From Aquirufa ecclesiirivi (GTDB lineage: Bacteria > Bacteroidota > Bacteroidia > Cytophagales > Spirosomataceae), in contig NZ_JAANOP010000010.1 of the NCBI RefSeq assembly GCF_011250515.1, positions 45,366 through 109,365 of the forward strand: 64,000 nucleotides of DNA. Reading direction: 5' to 3'. The notes under the pieces are model-generated. The model searched no databases. It was not told the origin of the DNA and worked only from the letters and a program-made list of their open reading frames with translations. Positions 54,325 to 61,719 of this stretch are shown piece by piece (position 1 is the first letter of the stretch; every line of letters starts with the position of its first letter). Position numbers and translations under genes: made by a program.

Positions 54325-55743
54325 ATGAAAGTAGAACAAATTTATACCGGATGTTTAGCACAAGGTGCCTATTACATTGAAAACAATGGCGAAGCAGCCA
54401 TCATCGATCCCTTACGTGAAGTTGAACCTTATATCCAAAAGGCTGAACGCAATGGAGCCAAAATCAAGTACGTGTTTGAAACACACTTTCATGCCGACTT
54501 CGTTTCTGGACACATTGATTTATCCGCTAAAACGGGTGCACCAATTGTTTATGGACCCAATGCAGCTTGTGCCTTTGATTGTATTTCAGCTACAGACGGA
54601 CAAGAATTCCCATTAGGAAATGCCACGATTCGCGTGATTCATACGCCAGGTCACACCATGGAAAGTACTTGTTTCTTGTTGATTGATGAGCATGGAAAAG
54701 AAACTAGTTTATTCTCTGGAGACACCTTATTCATCGGAGATGTGGGTCGTCCAGATTTAGCTCAAAAAGTAAAGGCTGATTTAACAGAAGATATTTTGGC
54801 AGGTCACTTATTTGATTCATTACGAAACAAAATCATGCCATTAGCAGATGATATCATCGTATATCCAGCACATGGCGCTGGTTCAGCTTGTGGAAAAAAC
54901 ATGAGCAAGGAAACCTCGGATACCTTGGGCAACCAGAAGAAAACCAATTATGCCTTGAATCTGAATTTGACTAAAGAAGAATTCAAAAAAGAAGTATTAA
55001 CGGGTTTGGTTGCTCCTCCATCCTACTTCCCATTAAACGTATTGATGAACATTCAAGGATACGATAGCATTGATAAAGTATTGGAAAGAGGCCAGCATGC
55101 CCTATCTCCAGAGGCCTTTGAAGTAGCTGCTAATGAAACAGGTGCTTTGATTTTAGATACTCGTGACCCTCAGACATTTACGAAAGGATTTGTCCCTAAT
55201 TCCATCAATATTGGAATCGATGGTTCTTTCGCCCCATGGGTAGGTGCTATGATTCCAGACATCAAACAAGAAATCTTGTTGATCACGGATGAAGGACGTG
55301 AAGAGGAAGTGATTACACGTTTAGCCCGTGTGGGTTACGATTTTACTATCGGATTTTTAAAAGGAGGATTTGACGCGTGGAAAGCAGCAGGAAAAGAAGT
55401 GGATAGCATTGAATCCATCTCCGCCGATGAAGTTGCGCAGCGAATTGAAGCAGGAGAAGGTGAAATCTTGGACGTGCGTAAGCATTCTGAATATTTAAGT
55501 GAGCATGTAAAAGAAGCAGAAAATGCGCCTTTGGACTTCATCAACGACAGTATGTTGAAGATCGACAAGAACAAAACCTATTTCGTACACTGTGCCGGAG
55601 GTTACCGTTCCATGATTTTCAACTCAACGCTGAGAGCCCGCGGATACCATAACTTAATTGATGTCAACGGAGGTTTCAAAGCCATCAAAGAATCAGAGAA
55701 ATTTCACATCACGGACTATGTTTGTCCATCAACTTTATTGTAA
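54325..55743 (+). CDS. persulfide dioxygenase-rhodanese fusion (ETHE1-like)
   Basis: A 472-residue cytoplasmic protein. Residues 1-225 are a metallo-beta-lactamase domain with THFHADFVSGH, TPGHTMEST and FSGDTLFIGDVGRPDL; the three iron ligands of ETHE1 (first His of HxHxD, the TPGH His and the GDT Asp) are all present. Two rhodanese domains follow: 240-355, with no active Cys (ITDEGREEE), and 365-470, active Cys in VHCAGGYRS. It oxidises glutathione-type or other low-molecular persulfide to sulfite; the last domain can move sulfane sulfur, giving thiosulfate. It sits between the exporter and a small rhodanese. Confidence 0.9.
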   Translation: MKVEQIYTGCLAQGAYYIENNGEAAIIDPLREVEPYIQKAERNGAKIKYVFETHFHADFVSGHIDLSAKTGAPIVYGPNAACAFDCISATDGQEFPLGNATIRVIHTPGHTMESTCFLLIDEHGKETSLFSGDTLFIGDVGRPDLAQKVKADLTEDILAGHLFDSLRNKIMPLADDIIVYPAHGAGSACGKNMSKETSDTLGNQKKTNYALNLNLTKEEFKKEVLTGLVAPPSYFPLNVLMNIQGYDSIDKVLERGQHALSPEAFEVAANETGALILDTRDPQTFTKGFVPNSINIGIDGSFAPWVGAMIPDIKQEILLITDEGREEEVITRLARVGYDFTIGFLKGGFDAWKAAGKEVDSIESISADEVAQRIEAGEGEILDVRKHSEYLSEHVKEAENAPLDFINDSMLKIDKNKTYFVHCAGGYRSMIFNSTLRARGYHNLIDVNGGFKAIKESEKFHITDYVCPSTLL

Positions 55744-55745
55744 TC

Positions 55746-56027
55746 ATGAATTTACAAGCATTAATTGATAACCCGAAAACCAGTATTGTGGATGTGCGTG
55801 AAGTCGGAGAGTTCATGCAAGGCCACTACGATGGAGCCATTAACATCCCCTTGGGAACCATTCCCAACCAATTGGATAAATTCAAAGCCATGGACGGCCC
55901 CATCATTGTGTATTGTCGCAGTGGTAACCGCTCTGGACTAGCCTTAACCATGTTAAAGCAAATGGGCTACCAAGAAGTTTACAACGGTGGTGCTTTGCAG
56001 GATATGTTGGTCTATGCAAACAACTAA
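55746..56027 (+). CDS. single-domain rhodanese
   Basis: 93 residues from ATG 55746, two bases after the dioxygenase stop. The active-site loop is YCRSGNRSG with Cys57; the CxxGxRS form suits sulfur transfer to sulfite or thiols. No signal peptide. It probably works with the persulfide dioxygenase to form or use thiosulfate. Confidence 0.9.
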   Translation: MNLQALIDNPKTSIVDVREVGEFMQGHYDGAINIPLGTIPNQLDKFKAMDGPIIVYCRSGNRSGLALTMLKQMGYQEVYNGGALQDMLVYANN

Positions 56028-56031
56028 TCCA

Positions 56032-56283
56032 ATGTGGAACACACTAAGACAACCGTGGGATCTAATGCGCATAGCTCGCCTAATAATGGGCAGCTATGCG
56101 TTATATGAGTCCATTAAAACGCAAGAAGTTTTTTTAGGACTTTTAGCTGGAATATTATTGATCCAAGCTTTGTTTAATATAGGCTGTGGAGCACAGGGAT
56201 GCGGAATTCCAACAAGTACGAAGAAATCATCCTCTAAAAACATAGAAGAAACGGAATATGAAGAAGTTCATTCAAAACCATAA
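56032..56283 (+). CDS. small Cys-containing membrane protein
   Basis: 83 residues from ATG 56032, five bases after the rhodanese stop; other in-frame starts overlap that gene. Two hydrophobic helices (about 10-26 and 28-47) end in IGCGAQGCGIP, followed by a hydrophilic tail. The pairing of a rhodanese with a short membrane partner recalls the YgaP-type arrangement, and the two Cys could take persulfide. The function is inferred from context. Confidence 0.7.
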   Translation: MWNTLRQPWDLMRIARLIMGSYALYESIKTQEVFLGLLAGILLIQALFNIGCGAQGCGIPTSTKKSSSKNIEETEYEEVHSKP

Positions 56284-56467
56284 ATTAGCACTAATTGGAA
56301 CCTTTTTAGGTGGAATCGCAGGCTATTTCTATTGGCAACAAATTGGATGTAGTACGGGCACTTGTCCACTCACTTCCAAGCCTCTGAATAGCACCTTGTA
56401 TTTTGCCTTTCTGGGTTATATTTTTAGTGGGTTTTTCAATAATAAAAAAACAGTCAATAGTGATTAG
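56258..56467 (+). CDS. small membrane protein (DUF6132-like)
   Basis: 69 residues starting 26 bases inside the previous gene (ATG 56258), which indicates translational coupling. Two hydrophobic helices flank the Cys-containing loop GCSTGTCPLTSKP, typical of the DUF6132 group found near sulfur genes in Bacteroidota. Function unknown; a role in binding or relaying a sulfur species in the membrane is inference. Confidence 0.75.
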   Translation: MKKFIQNHKLALIGTFLGGIAGYFYWQQIGCSTGTCPLTSKPLNSTLYFAFLGYIFSGFFNNKKTVNSD

Positions 56468-56592
56468 GGGTTATATATTAGTTATTAGGGATTTATATAA
56501 ATTAAAGTCAAAGCTCCACTATTCTACTATTTCAAAAACTTTCCTAATAACTAACACCTAATAACTAAAAAAAAGCTTACCATAATAAAACG

Positions 56593-57156
56593 ATGATAGA
56601 AACAATTTCACAACCTTGGCCATGGTACGTGGCGGGGGCCATAATCGGTTTAATAGTACCTGCTTTATTGTTATTGGGCAATAAGCATTTTGGCATATCG
56701 TCTAATTTAAGACATATTTGCGCGGCATGTTTTCCAAGTAATATCCCCTTTTTCAAGTATGACTGGAAGAAAGAATCTTGGAATTTATTCTTTGTAGGTG
56801 GAATTTTATTGGGTGGTTTTTTGTCTGCTCAATACCTAGGTTCCAATGAACCTATCCAAATTCATCCCGATTTAGCTCAGGAATTAGCGGCCTATGGCAT
56901 CACTGATTTCTCTGGCTTGGTTCCCGTTCAACTTTTCTCTTTTGACGCCTTGTTTTCAGCCAAAGGATTGATCATGATGATTGGCGGAGGATTCTTGGTA
57001 GGATTCGGCACGCGATATGCTGGTGGATGTACTTCAGGACATGCCATCATGGGTTTGAGCAATTTGCAATGGCCTTCTTTGGTAGCTACTATCTGTTTTA
57101 TGGTCGGAGGATTTATCATGGCCAATTTCATTTTACCTTACATCCTTAGCCTTTAA
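56593..57156 (+). CDS. YeeE/YedE-family thiosulfate carrier, first half
   Basis: 187 residues, about five helices. The family motif is GGCTSGHAIMG (GxxCxSGH) near residue 142; this Cys lies on the transport path in TsuA (YeeE). A second candidate Cys pair is HICAACFPS. Length is half that of TsuA, and the other half is the next gene, so the two chains together probably form one thiosulfate importer. A 125-base gap with AT-rich repeats precedes it. Confidence 0.88.
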   Translation: MIETISQPWPWYVAGAIIGLIVPALLLLGNKHFGISSNLRHICAACFPSNIPFFKYDWKKESWNLFFVGGILLGGFLSAQYLGSNEPIQIHPDLAQELAAYGITDFSGLVPVQLFSFDALFSAKGLIMMIGGGFLVGFGTRYAGGCTSGHAIMGLSNLQWPSLVATICFMVGGFIMANFILPYILSL

Positions 57157-57161
57157 ACAAC

Positions 57162-57671
57162 ATGGAAAATAAGACAATCGTACATAGTAATCCTGCTGAT
57201 TATCAAGCAAGATCATTGGATACCATGTGTATCAATGAATCGGAATTAAAGCACCCATGGTGGTATAACTTCAAGTACTTGGCTGTAGGTTTGGTTTTTG
57301 GCGTGGTATTCGTCAAAGCAGAAATCATTTCTTGGTTCAGAATACAGGAAATGTTCCGTTTACAAAGTTTTCACATGTATGGCGTGATAGGCACAGCCGT
57401 AGTCGTGGGAGCTATTTCGGTATTTTTGATCAAAAAATGGAAAGTCAAAACCATCCACGGGGAAGAGATCACGTTTGCGGATAAGAAATTCAACAAAGGT
57501 CAGATTTACGGAGGCTTAATGTTCGGCTTTGGCTGGGCCATCACGGGAGCCTGCCCAGGACCACTCTTTGCTCAATTAGGCACGGGAGTATTATCCATTT
57601 CTGTAGTGATCTTAAGCGCCATTGCTGGCACTTGGACCTACGGGTACTTACGCGAAAAATTACCGCATTAA
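57162..57671 (+). CDS. YeeE/YedE-family thiosulfate carrier, second half (DUF6691)
   Basis: 169 residues with four helices. The key motif is GWAITGACPGPLFAQLG near residue 125, equal to the second conserved Cys motif of TsuA. It begins five bases after the first half. It is the last gene of the operon; a strong terminator follows. Confidence 0.88.
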   Translation: MENKTIVHSNPADYQARSLDTMCINESELKHPWWYNFKYLAVGLVFGVVFVKAEIISWFRIQEMFRLQSFHMYGVIGTAVVVGAISVFLIKKWKVKTIHGEEITFADKKFNKGQIYGGLMFGFGWAITGACPGPLFAQLGTGVLSISVVILSAIAGTWTYGYLREKLPH

Positions 57672-57699
57672 TAACCAATATATATAAGATGATACGAAG

Positions 57700-57727
57700 A
57701 CCATCACCGGGAGGTGGTGGTTTTTTG
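57700..57727 (+). terminator. terminator of the sulfur operon
   Basis: ACCATCACC, loop GGGA and GGTGGTGGT (one G-U pair) form a 9-bp GC-rich stem, followed by six T. It lies 29 bases after the last stop. Confidence 0.88.
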
Positions 57728-58048
57728 TATGTTGAAACTATAGAATCAAACTACGGCAGATAAAAAAATGATCTATTATATGAGATAGTTGATTTTGTTA
57801 GATAATTCTATTGAAATATTAAACTTTGTTAGGAATGCTCAACGAACTGTGTCAATGTTTAATAATCTATCTGCGAAGTTTTCTGCACCAAAAAATTTAA
57901 CAATTTTCAAAATTGTCCAGTTTTTTTACTAATAAACTGGACATTTGGAAAACAACATATACTTGTAATGGCCTCAATTATAGTATTTTACATCGATGAT
58001 ATAAAAATTACCTGTTAAGATTTTGCAACCATGGTGATAAAATTTTAG
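57728..58048. other. non-coding stretch after the sulfur operon
   Basis: AT-rich sequence without a credible ORF. The only structures seen are the hairpin TGTCCAGTTT...AAACTGGACA (57925-57951), a perfect 10-bp stem around TTTTACTAAT, and a short AATTTTCAAAATT palindrome just before it. It probably separates the operon from inserted debris. Confidence 0.6.
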
Positions 58049-58129
58049 AGTTTGCCTGAATCTCAGAACATCGAATACAAACAATCTTGGCACTCAGACC
58101 ATAGCCATGTTACTTATATGTAAAAAAGC
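58049..58129 (+). pseudogene. fragment of a Schlafen/AlbA-domain gene
   Basis: The frame gives SLPESQNIEYKQSW followed by unrelated residues and a stop. LPESQxIEYKQSW is the conserved first strand of the AlbA_2 (Schlafen-like) nucleic-acid-binding ATPase family. An in-frame TAG lies directly upstream, and everything after the first 14 codons is lost, so this is a relic. Confidence 0.55.
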
Positions 58130-58146
58130 ATATATTTCCATGAAAA

Positions 58147-58221
58147 ATGGAAGCAGTAATAACAGCTGATATAATCAATTCAAGAGGTGTACCTTCAGGT
58201 ACATGGTTGCCTACATTGTAG
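58147..58221 (+). pseudogene. fragment of a SatD-like gene
   Basis: ATG 58147 opens a 24-codon frame reading AVITADIINSRGV and WLPTL, which resembles the N-terminus of SatD-family proteins (AVITGDIxNSR). It stops at a TAG formed where a GTAGAAT heptamer begins. A truncated relic that lies next to the AlbA fragment and remnant (d). Confidence 0.5.
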
Positions 58222-58232
58222 AATGTTGTATA

Positions 58233-58255
58233 TGCCTGAATGATGTTGAACGTTT
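58233..58255 (+). mobile_element. insertion-sequence end remnant (d)
   Basis: TGCCTGAATGATGTTGAACG plus TTT matches remnant (c) at 52757 in the same direction. The pair are direct repeats 5.5 kb apart around the sulfur operon. Heptamers of the ATTCTAC type follow (58270-58318). Confidence 0.6.
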
Positions 58256-58406
58256 AATCTATTTTGGAATCGACATTCTACATTTTTCATTCTACATTCT
58301 ACATTTTTCATTCTTCATTCTCCCCTTCTAATACCTAAACCCAAATCACTAAAATTGCCGGTATTCGCGATCACACAAATTCTACATTTTTCATTCTACA
58401 TTAAAA

Positions 58407-58612
58407 GGTTAATCCCAACGAAAGATTGGAACGTAGCTTGAGCGAAGCGGAAGGCGGATATTTGACTCTACGCACAGGCCTTGTGCGATGGCGTCAAATA
58501 TTAAAGCCGTAAGCGGAGAGACAATCGGTTCTGCGCAGCAGAATTCGTCTTAGGATTAACCGTATTACTTCAGTTTTTTTTGTTTCTTTTTTTATAAAAA
58601 AAAAGAAATGCC
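58407..58612 (-). repeat. palindromic element A (right copy, inverted)
   Basis: Reverse complement of 52883-53089 with few differences: core 58407-58562 bounded by GGTTAATCC and GGATTAACCG, then the oligo-T/oligo-A hairpin ending GAAATGCC at 58612. Overlapping weak ORFs are not called. Confidence 0.8.
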
Positions 58613-58753
58613 AAAGAAAGTTAAGCTCCAGAAAATTGATGAATTCAAAAAAAATTATCATACTTTTCATTTAAAATCAAGCACTTTTTCGTTTCATAAA
58701 TTCAAATGGATTTTCTTTTTTGAAAAAAAAGAAACAAAAAAACTTCTTTTTTT

Positions 58754-58899
58754 GTCGTTCAGCCAAGGCGAATTCCGCTTTGCGGAACCGTGATTCACTT
58801 CGCTATCGCCTATATTTTTGACGCCGACGCTCATCGCCTATGCTGAGGTCAAAACCTCGTCTACCGCTGCGTTCATCCCCTTTCGCAGGCCTGCACGAC
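58754..58899 (+). repeat. palindromic element B (right copy, inverted)
   Basis: Most of this is the reverse complement of 53127-53256. It starts GTCGTTCAGCC and ends GCCTGCACGAC. It retains an extra hairpin AATTCCGC-TTT-GCGGAA, which element A has as AATTCTGC-TAC-GCAGAA, so this copy links the two subfamilies. An oligo-T/oligo-A hairpin (58703-58740) precedes it, as with element A. Confidence 0.75.
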
Positions 58900-58959
58900 G
58901 TAATTCTCGTTCCCATAAATTCTACATTTTTCATTCTACATGCTACATTCTCCCCCCTA

Positions 58960-59003
58960 GTGACAAATATCACGAATTACTAGGCTTGAATCTCATAATA
59001 TTA
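58960..59003 (+). promoter_or_regulatory. CRP-type operator and -7 position of the SQR gene (site 3)
   Basis: GTGAC-AAAT-ATCAC (58960-58973), then GAATTA as at site 2. The 8 bases ending 30 after the operator are TAATATTA (58996-59003), a weaker -7 box, consistent with need for an activator. The ACATTCTCCCCCC before it resembles the sequence before site 1. Confidence 0.65.
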
Positions 59004-59025
59004 CATTCAGTTAAACGAAAACCAC

Positions 59026-60219
59026 ATGAGAATTCATCATCAAATCATCATCATTGGTGGAGGGAATGCCGGAATATCAGTAGCTAGCCAGCTATTACGA
59101 CAAGATTCTTCCTTGGATATTGGCCTAATTGATGCTGCAGACAAGCATTATTACCAGCCCGCATGGACTTTAGTAGGTGGTGGGGTTTTTGATATACAAA
59201 AAACCGTTCGAGATGAGGCATCTGTCATGCCCAATAAGGTGAGTTGGATCAAAGCCATGGTTACGGAGATTCAAGCAGAAAAAAATAAATTAACATTGAG
59301 TAATGGGGAGTCTATTTATTACGACTATCTCGTAGTAAGTCCAGGAATTCAATTGAATTGGTCTGCCATCAAAGGTCTTCAAGAAAGCTTAGGCAAAAAC
59401 GGAGTTTGCTCCAATTACAGTTTTGAAACAGCACCCTATACTTGGGAATGCGTACAAGCGCTCCCCAAAGGAGGAAAAGCTATTTTTACCAATCCTCCTA
59501 CTCCGGTTAAATGTGGAGGTGCTCCTCAAAAGGCCATGTACCTCTCCGCTGATTATTTCAAAAAACATCACAAAGCTGCCGATGTTCAATTTTGGAGTGG
59601 AGGAACTCGGGTATTTGGTGTGGAGAAATATGAAAAAACATTAAAACAAGTTATACATCGCTATGGCATCAAGACTCAATTTTTTGTCCAATTGGTAGAA
59701 ATTGATGGTCCTGCTAAAAAAGCTAAATTCGTGGGAATAGGTGAGGCAAATAAAGACCAAGAATATTGGGTAGATTATGACATGATCCACGTTACTCCTC
59801 CCCAAACAGCCCCTGACTTTATTCAAAAAAGTAGTTTAGCCAATGCCACAGGTTGGGTAGAAGTGGATAAACATAGCTTACAACATGTGCGTTTCCCTAA
59901 TGTGTTTTCATGTGGCGACGTGGCTGGTTTACCCGTCTCTAGAACGGGGGCGGCTATACGTAAGCAAGCGCCTGTCTTGGTGGCCAACCTATTGTCGCTG
60001 TTGAAAGGTGAAGCGATGCAGGCATCCTACAACGGCTATTCATCTTGCCCCATTGTGACAGGATATGGTAAATTAATTTTAGCGGAGTTTGATTATGATA
60101 ACGTACCCACAGAAACTTTTCCTTTTGACCAATCCCAAGAAAGGTGGTCGATGTACCAATTAAAAACCAAAATATTGCCTTGGTTGTATTGGAATGAGAT
60201 TTTACCCGGTAAAATGTAA
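59026..60219 (+). CDS. sqr: sulfide:quinone oxidoreductase, type II
   Basis: A 397-residue flavoprotein. The FAD-binding motif is IIIIGGGNAGISVASQLL, and the second is FSCGDVAGLPVSRTGAAIRKQ. The redox Cys are Cys163 in NPPTPVKCGGAPQKAMYLS and Cys341 in YSSCPIVTGYGKLILAEFDY. These and the C-terminus FPFDQSQERWSMY match the mitochondrial-type (type II) SQR very closely. It oxidises sulfide at the cytoplasmic membrane, passes electrons to quinone and hands the sulfane sulfur to a small thiol, making the persulfide substrate for the dioxygenase at 54325. The promoter carries site 3. Confidence 0.95.
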   Translation: MRIHHQIIIIGGGNAGISVASQLLRQDSSLDIGLIDAADKHYYQPAWTLVGGGVFDIQKTVRDEASVMPNKVSWIKAMVTEIQAEKNKLTLSNGESIYYDYLVVSPGIQLNWSAIKGLQESLGKNGVCSNYSFETAPYTWECVQALPKGGKAIFTNPPTPVKCGGAPQKAMYLSADYFKKHHKAADVQFWSGGTRVFGVEKYEKTLKQVIHRYGIKTQFFVQLVEIDGPAKKAKFVGIGEANKDQEYWVDYDMIHVTPPQTAPDFIQKSSLANATGWVEVDKHSLQHVRFPNVFSCGDVAGLPVSRTGAAIRKQAPVLVANLLSLLKGEAMQASYNGYSSCPIVTGYGKLILAEFDYDNVPTETFPFDQSQERWSMYQLKTKILPWLYWNEILPGKM

Positions 60220-60250
60220 AAAAGCTGGAAGCATGTTGTTGCCTCCAGCT
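60217..60250 (-). terminator. terminator between sqr and the DsrE-like gene
   Basis: AGCTGGAAGC and GCCTCCAGCT pair over 10 positions (one mismatch) around an eight-base loop. On the minus strand a T run follows (60223-60218), so it ends the DsrE-like transcript; on the plus strand it may also stop the sqr transcript. Confidence 0.7.
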
Positions 60251-60269
60251 CTACTAAAAATGTATGGGA

Positions 60270-60680
60270 CTAGGGCTTTAAATAAGACCAACCCGCTTCT
60301 TGCTTTAAAATAACTTCTGCAACTCCAGAAGGAACAAAGCCCGATTGCGGTAATAAAGTAGCTTTATCAATTTTATTCATACGAATGGTATTTTCACAAG
60401 CAACAAAAGAAACCCCTTTAGCCGCCAATTCAGCGATTTTAGCCTTTTGAGTTGTTTTTGAATCAATTAATAAACCTATACCTGATCCATGCGCTACCAC
60501 TTCAATGGAAGTATTTGGCCCTAGGGCAGATTGAAGATTTCCGATATTACGTACCACACCATGCCATGCCGTGGTATCAGAAGTATTCACCTGAATCACA
60601 ATTTTATGTGCAGGCGACTGCGCTAAGGCATGAAAGCCCAATAGTAGCGCAAAGACAGAAGTAACAAGTATTTTTTTCAT
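60270..60680 (-). CDS. exported DsrE-family protein
   Basis: 136 residues from ATG 60680 (MKKILVTSVFALLLGFHALAQ, a signal peptide); the open frame to 60716 overlaps the divergent methyltransferase. The DsrE/F-like fold is suggested by KIVIQVNTSDTTAWHGVVRN, IEVVAHGSGIGLL and GVSFVACENTIRMNKI, with Cys near residue 97 at the position used for sulfur relay in family members. It could bind sulfane sulfur in the periplasm. It faces sqr tail to tail. Confidence 0.82.
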   Translation of the reverse strand: MKKILVTSVFALLLGFHALAQSPAHKIVIQVNTSDTTAWHGVVRNIGNLQSALGPNTSIEVVAHGSGIGLLIDSKTTQKAKIAELAAKGVSFVACENTIRMNKIDKATLLPQSGFVPSGVAEVILKQEAGWSYLKP

Positions 60681-60714
60681 TTTCAAAATTTTTCCCAAAG
60701 TACGCAATCTATAC

Positions 60715-61317
60715 ATGAAAGCAAATTGGAATTCTCGATATGATTCAAAAGAATATCAATACGGCATAGAGCCTAATGATTTCTTAAAAAAGACCATAAG
60801 CAAACTAGTGGTTGGTAGACTCTTAGTTCCTGCAGCTGGTGAAGGCAGAGATGCTGTTTTTGCGGCACAATTAGGTTGGGAAGTACATGCATTTGACAGT
60901 AGTGACACCGCCCAAGCAAAAGCGAACAAACTCGCTGGAGAAAGAACCGTCAATTTGCATTACGAATGCATCGATGCTGCCAGTGTGCGCTATCCTTTAG
61001 AATCCTTTGATGCCATCGCTTTGATCTTTTTCCACCAAATACCCGAGGAAAGGCGTAAATTTCATCAACAATGCATCAAATGGTTAAAACCGGGAGGTAA
61101 AATTATCTTGGAAGGATTTCATAAAGACCAGTTGGTTCGAGATTCAGGCGGACCTAAGGATTTAGATATGCTGTTTAACAAAGATGAACTCAGCCAAGAT
61201 TTTAAAGGTTTACAGATCGACTATATAAAAGAAAAGGAATGTGTCTTAAATGAAGGACCATTACATCAAGGAAAGGCTTTTGTGATAGATTTAGTGGCAA
61301 CAAAATCCATCAGTTAA
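60715..61317 (+). CDS. SAM-dependent methyltransferase (TPMT/TehB-like)
   Basis: A 200-residue class I methyltransferase. The SAM site is LLVPAAGEGRDAVFAAQLGWEVHAFDSS, with DAIALIFFHQIPEERRKFHQ and LKPGGKIILEGF after it. The N-terminus WNSRYDSKEYQYGIEPNDFL is typical of the thiopurine/tellurite methyltransferase group. Some relatives methylate sulfide or small thiols, which would fit the location between sqr and a rhodanese, but the substrate is inference. Its start is 35 bases from the divergent DsrE-like start. Confidence 0.85.
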   Translation: MKANWNSRYDSKEYQYGIEPNDFLKKTISKLVVGRLLVPAAGEGRDAVFAAQLGWEVHAFDSSDTAQAKANKLAGERTVNLHYECIDAASVRYPLESFDAIALIFFHQIPEERRKFHQQCIKWLKPGGKIILEGFHKDQLVRDSGGPKDLDMLFNKDELSQDFKGLQIDYIKEKECVLNEGPLHQGKAFVIDLVATKSIS

Positions 61318-61328
61318 TCTGAACTCAG

Positions 61329-61372
61329 GAGACAATTGTCACGCCTTCAGAGATAAATCCATACTACCTTTG
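61329..61372 (+). promoter_or_regulatory. CRP-type operator and -7 box of the rhodanese-thioredoxin unit (site 4)
   Basis: GAGAC-AATT-GTCAC (61329-61342) is a one-mismatch version of the operator, followed by GCC as at site 1. The -7 element TACCTTTG (61365-61372) is a perfect TAnnTTTG and again ends exactly 30 bases after the operator. The start codon is 20 bases on. Confidence 0.68.
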
Positions 61373-61391
61373 TACTATAAAAATCAAAAAC

Positions 61392-61694
61392 ATGTTTGAA
61401 TTTATTAAAAATTTATTGGGCATTGGCCCTAGCGTAGACGTGAAAGCACTTATACAAGCTGGAGCAAAAGTTATTGATGTTCGTACACCCTCAGAATACA
61501 AACAAGGGCATGTCAAAGGTTCAATCAATCTACCTTTGCAGACTTTGTCCAGTAATGTAAGCAAATTGAAAAAAGAGGATGTAATCATCACGTGCTGTGC
61601 CTCCGGTATGCGTAGCGGTGCTGCCAAAAGATTGTTAAAATCGCATGGATTTCAACAAGTGCACAATGGTGGAACTTGGATGTCCTTACAATAG
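61392..61694 (+). CDS. single-domain rhodanese
   Basis: A 100-residue rhodanese with an amphipathic N-terminal helix (MFEFIKNLLG) and active loop TCCASGMRSGA, where Cys69 is the likely sulfur carrier with Cys68 next to it. The vicinal Cys pair is less usual. It is probably cytoplasmic. It is first in a unit with thioredoxin 25 bases downstream, which could reduce its persulfide. Confidence 0.9.
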   Translation: MFEFIKNLLGIGPSVDVKALIQAGAKVIDVRTPSEYKQGHVKGSINLPLQTLSSNVSKLKKEDVIITCCASGMRSGAAKRLLKSHGFQQVHNGGTWMSLQ

Positions 61695-61719
61695 TTAAGC
61701 CTATATAAAAGCCAATATC

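Noticed and set aside
54325..55743. Loss of function because the HxHxDH motif reads HFHADF
   Set aside because: The changed His is not one of the three iron ligands of ETHE1-type dioxygenases, and those are all present.
52883..58612. Composite transposon with elements A as insertion sequences
   Set aside because: The elements are about 200 bases and encode no transposase; only a non-autonomous role is possible.
58608..58793. 61-residue Lys-rich ORF
   Set aside because: Lies across the tails of elements A' and B' with oligo-A runs; composition explains it and no family is seen.
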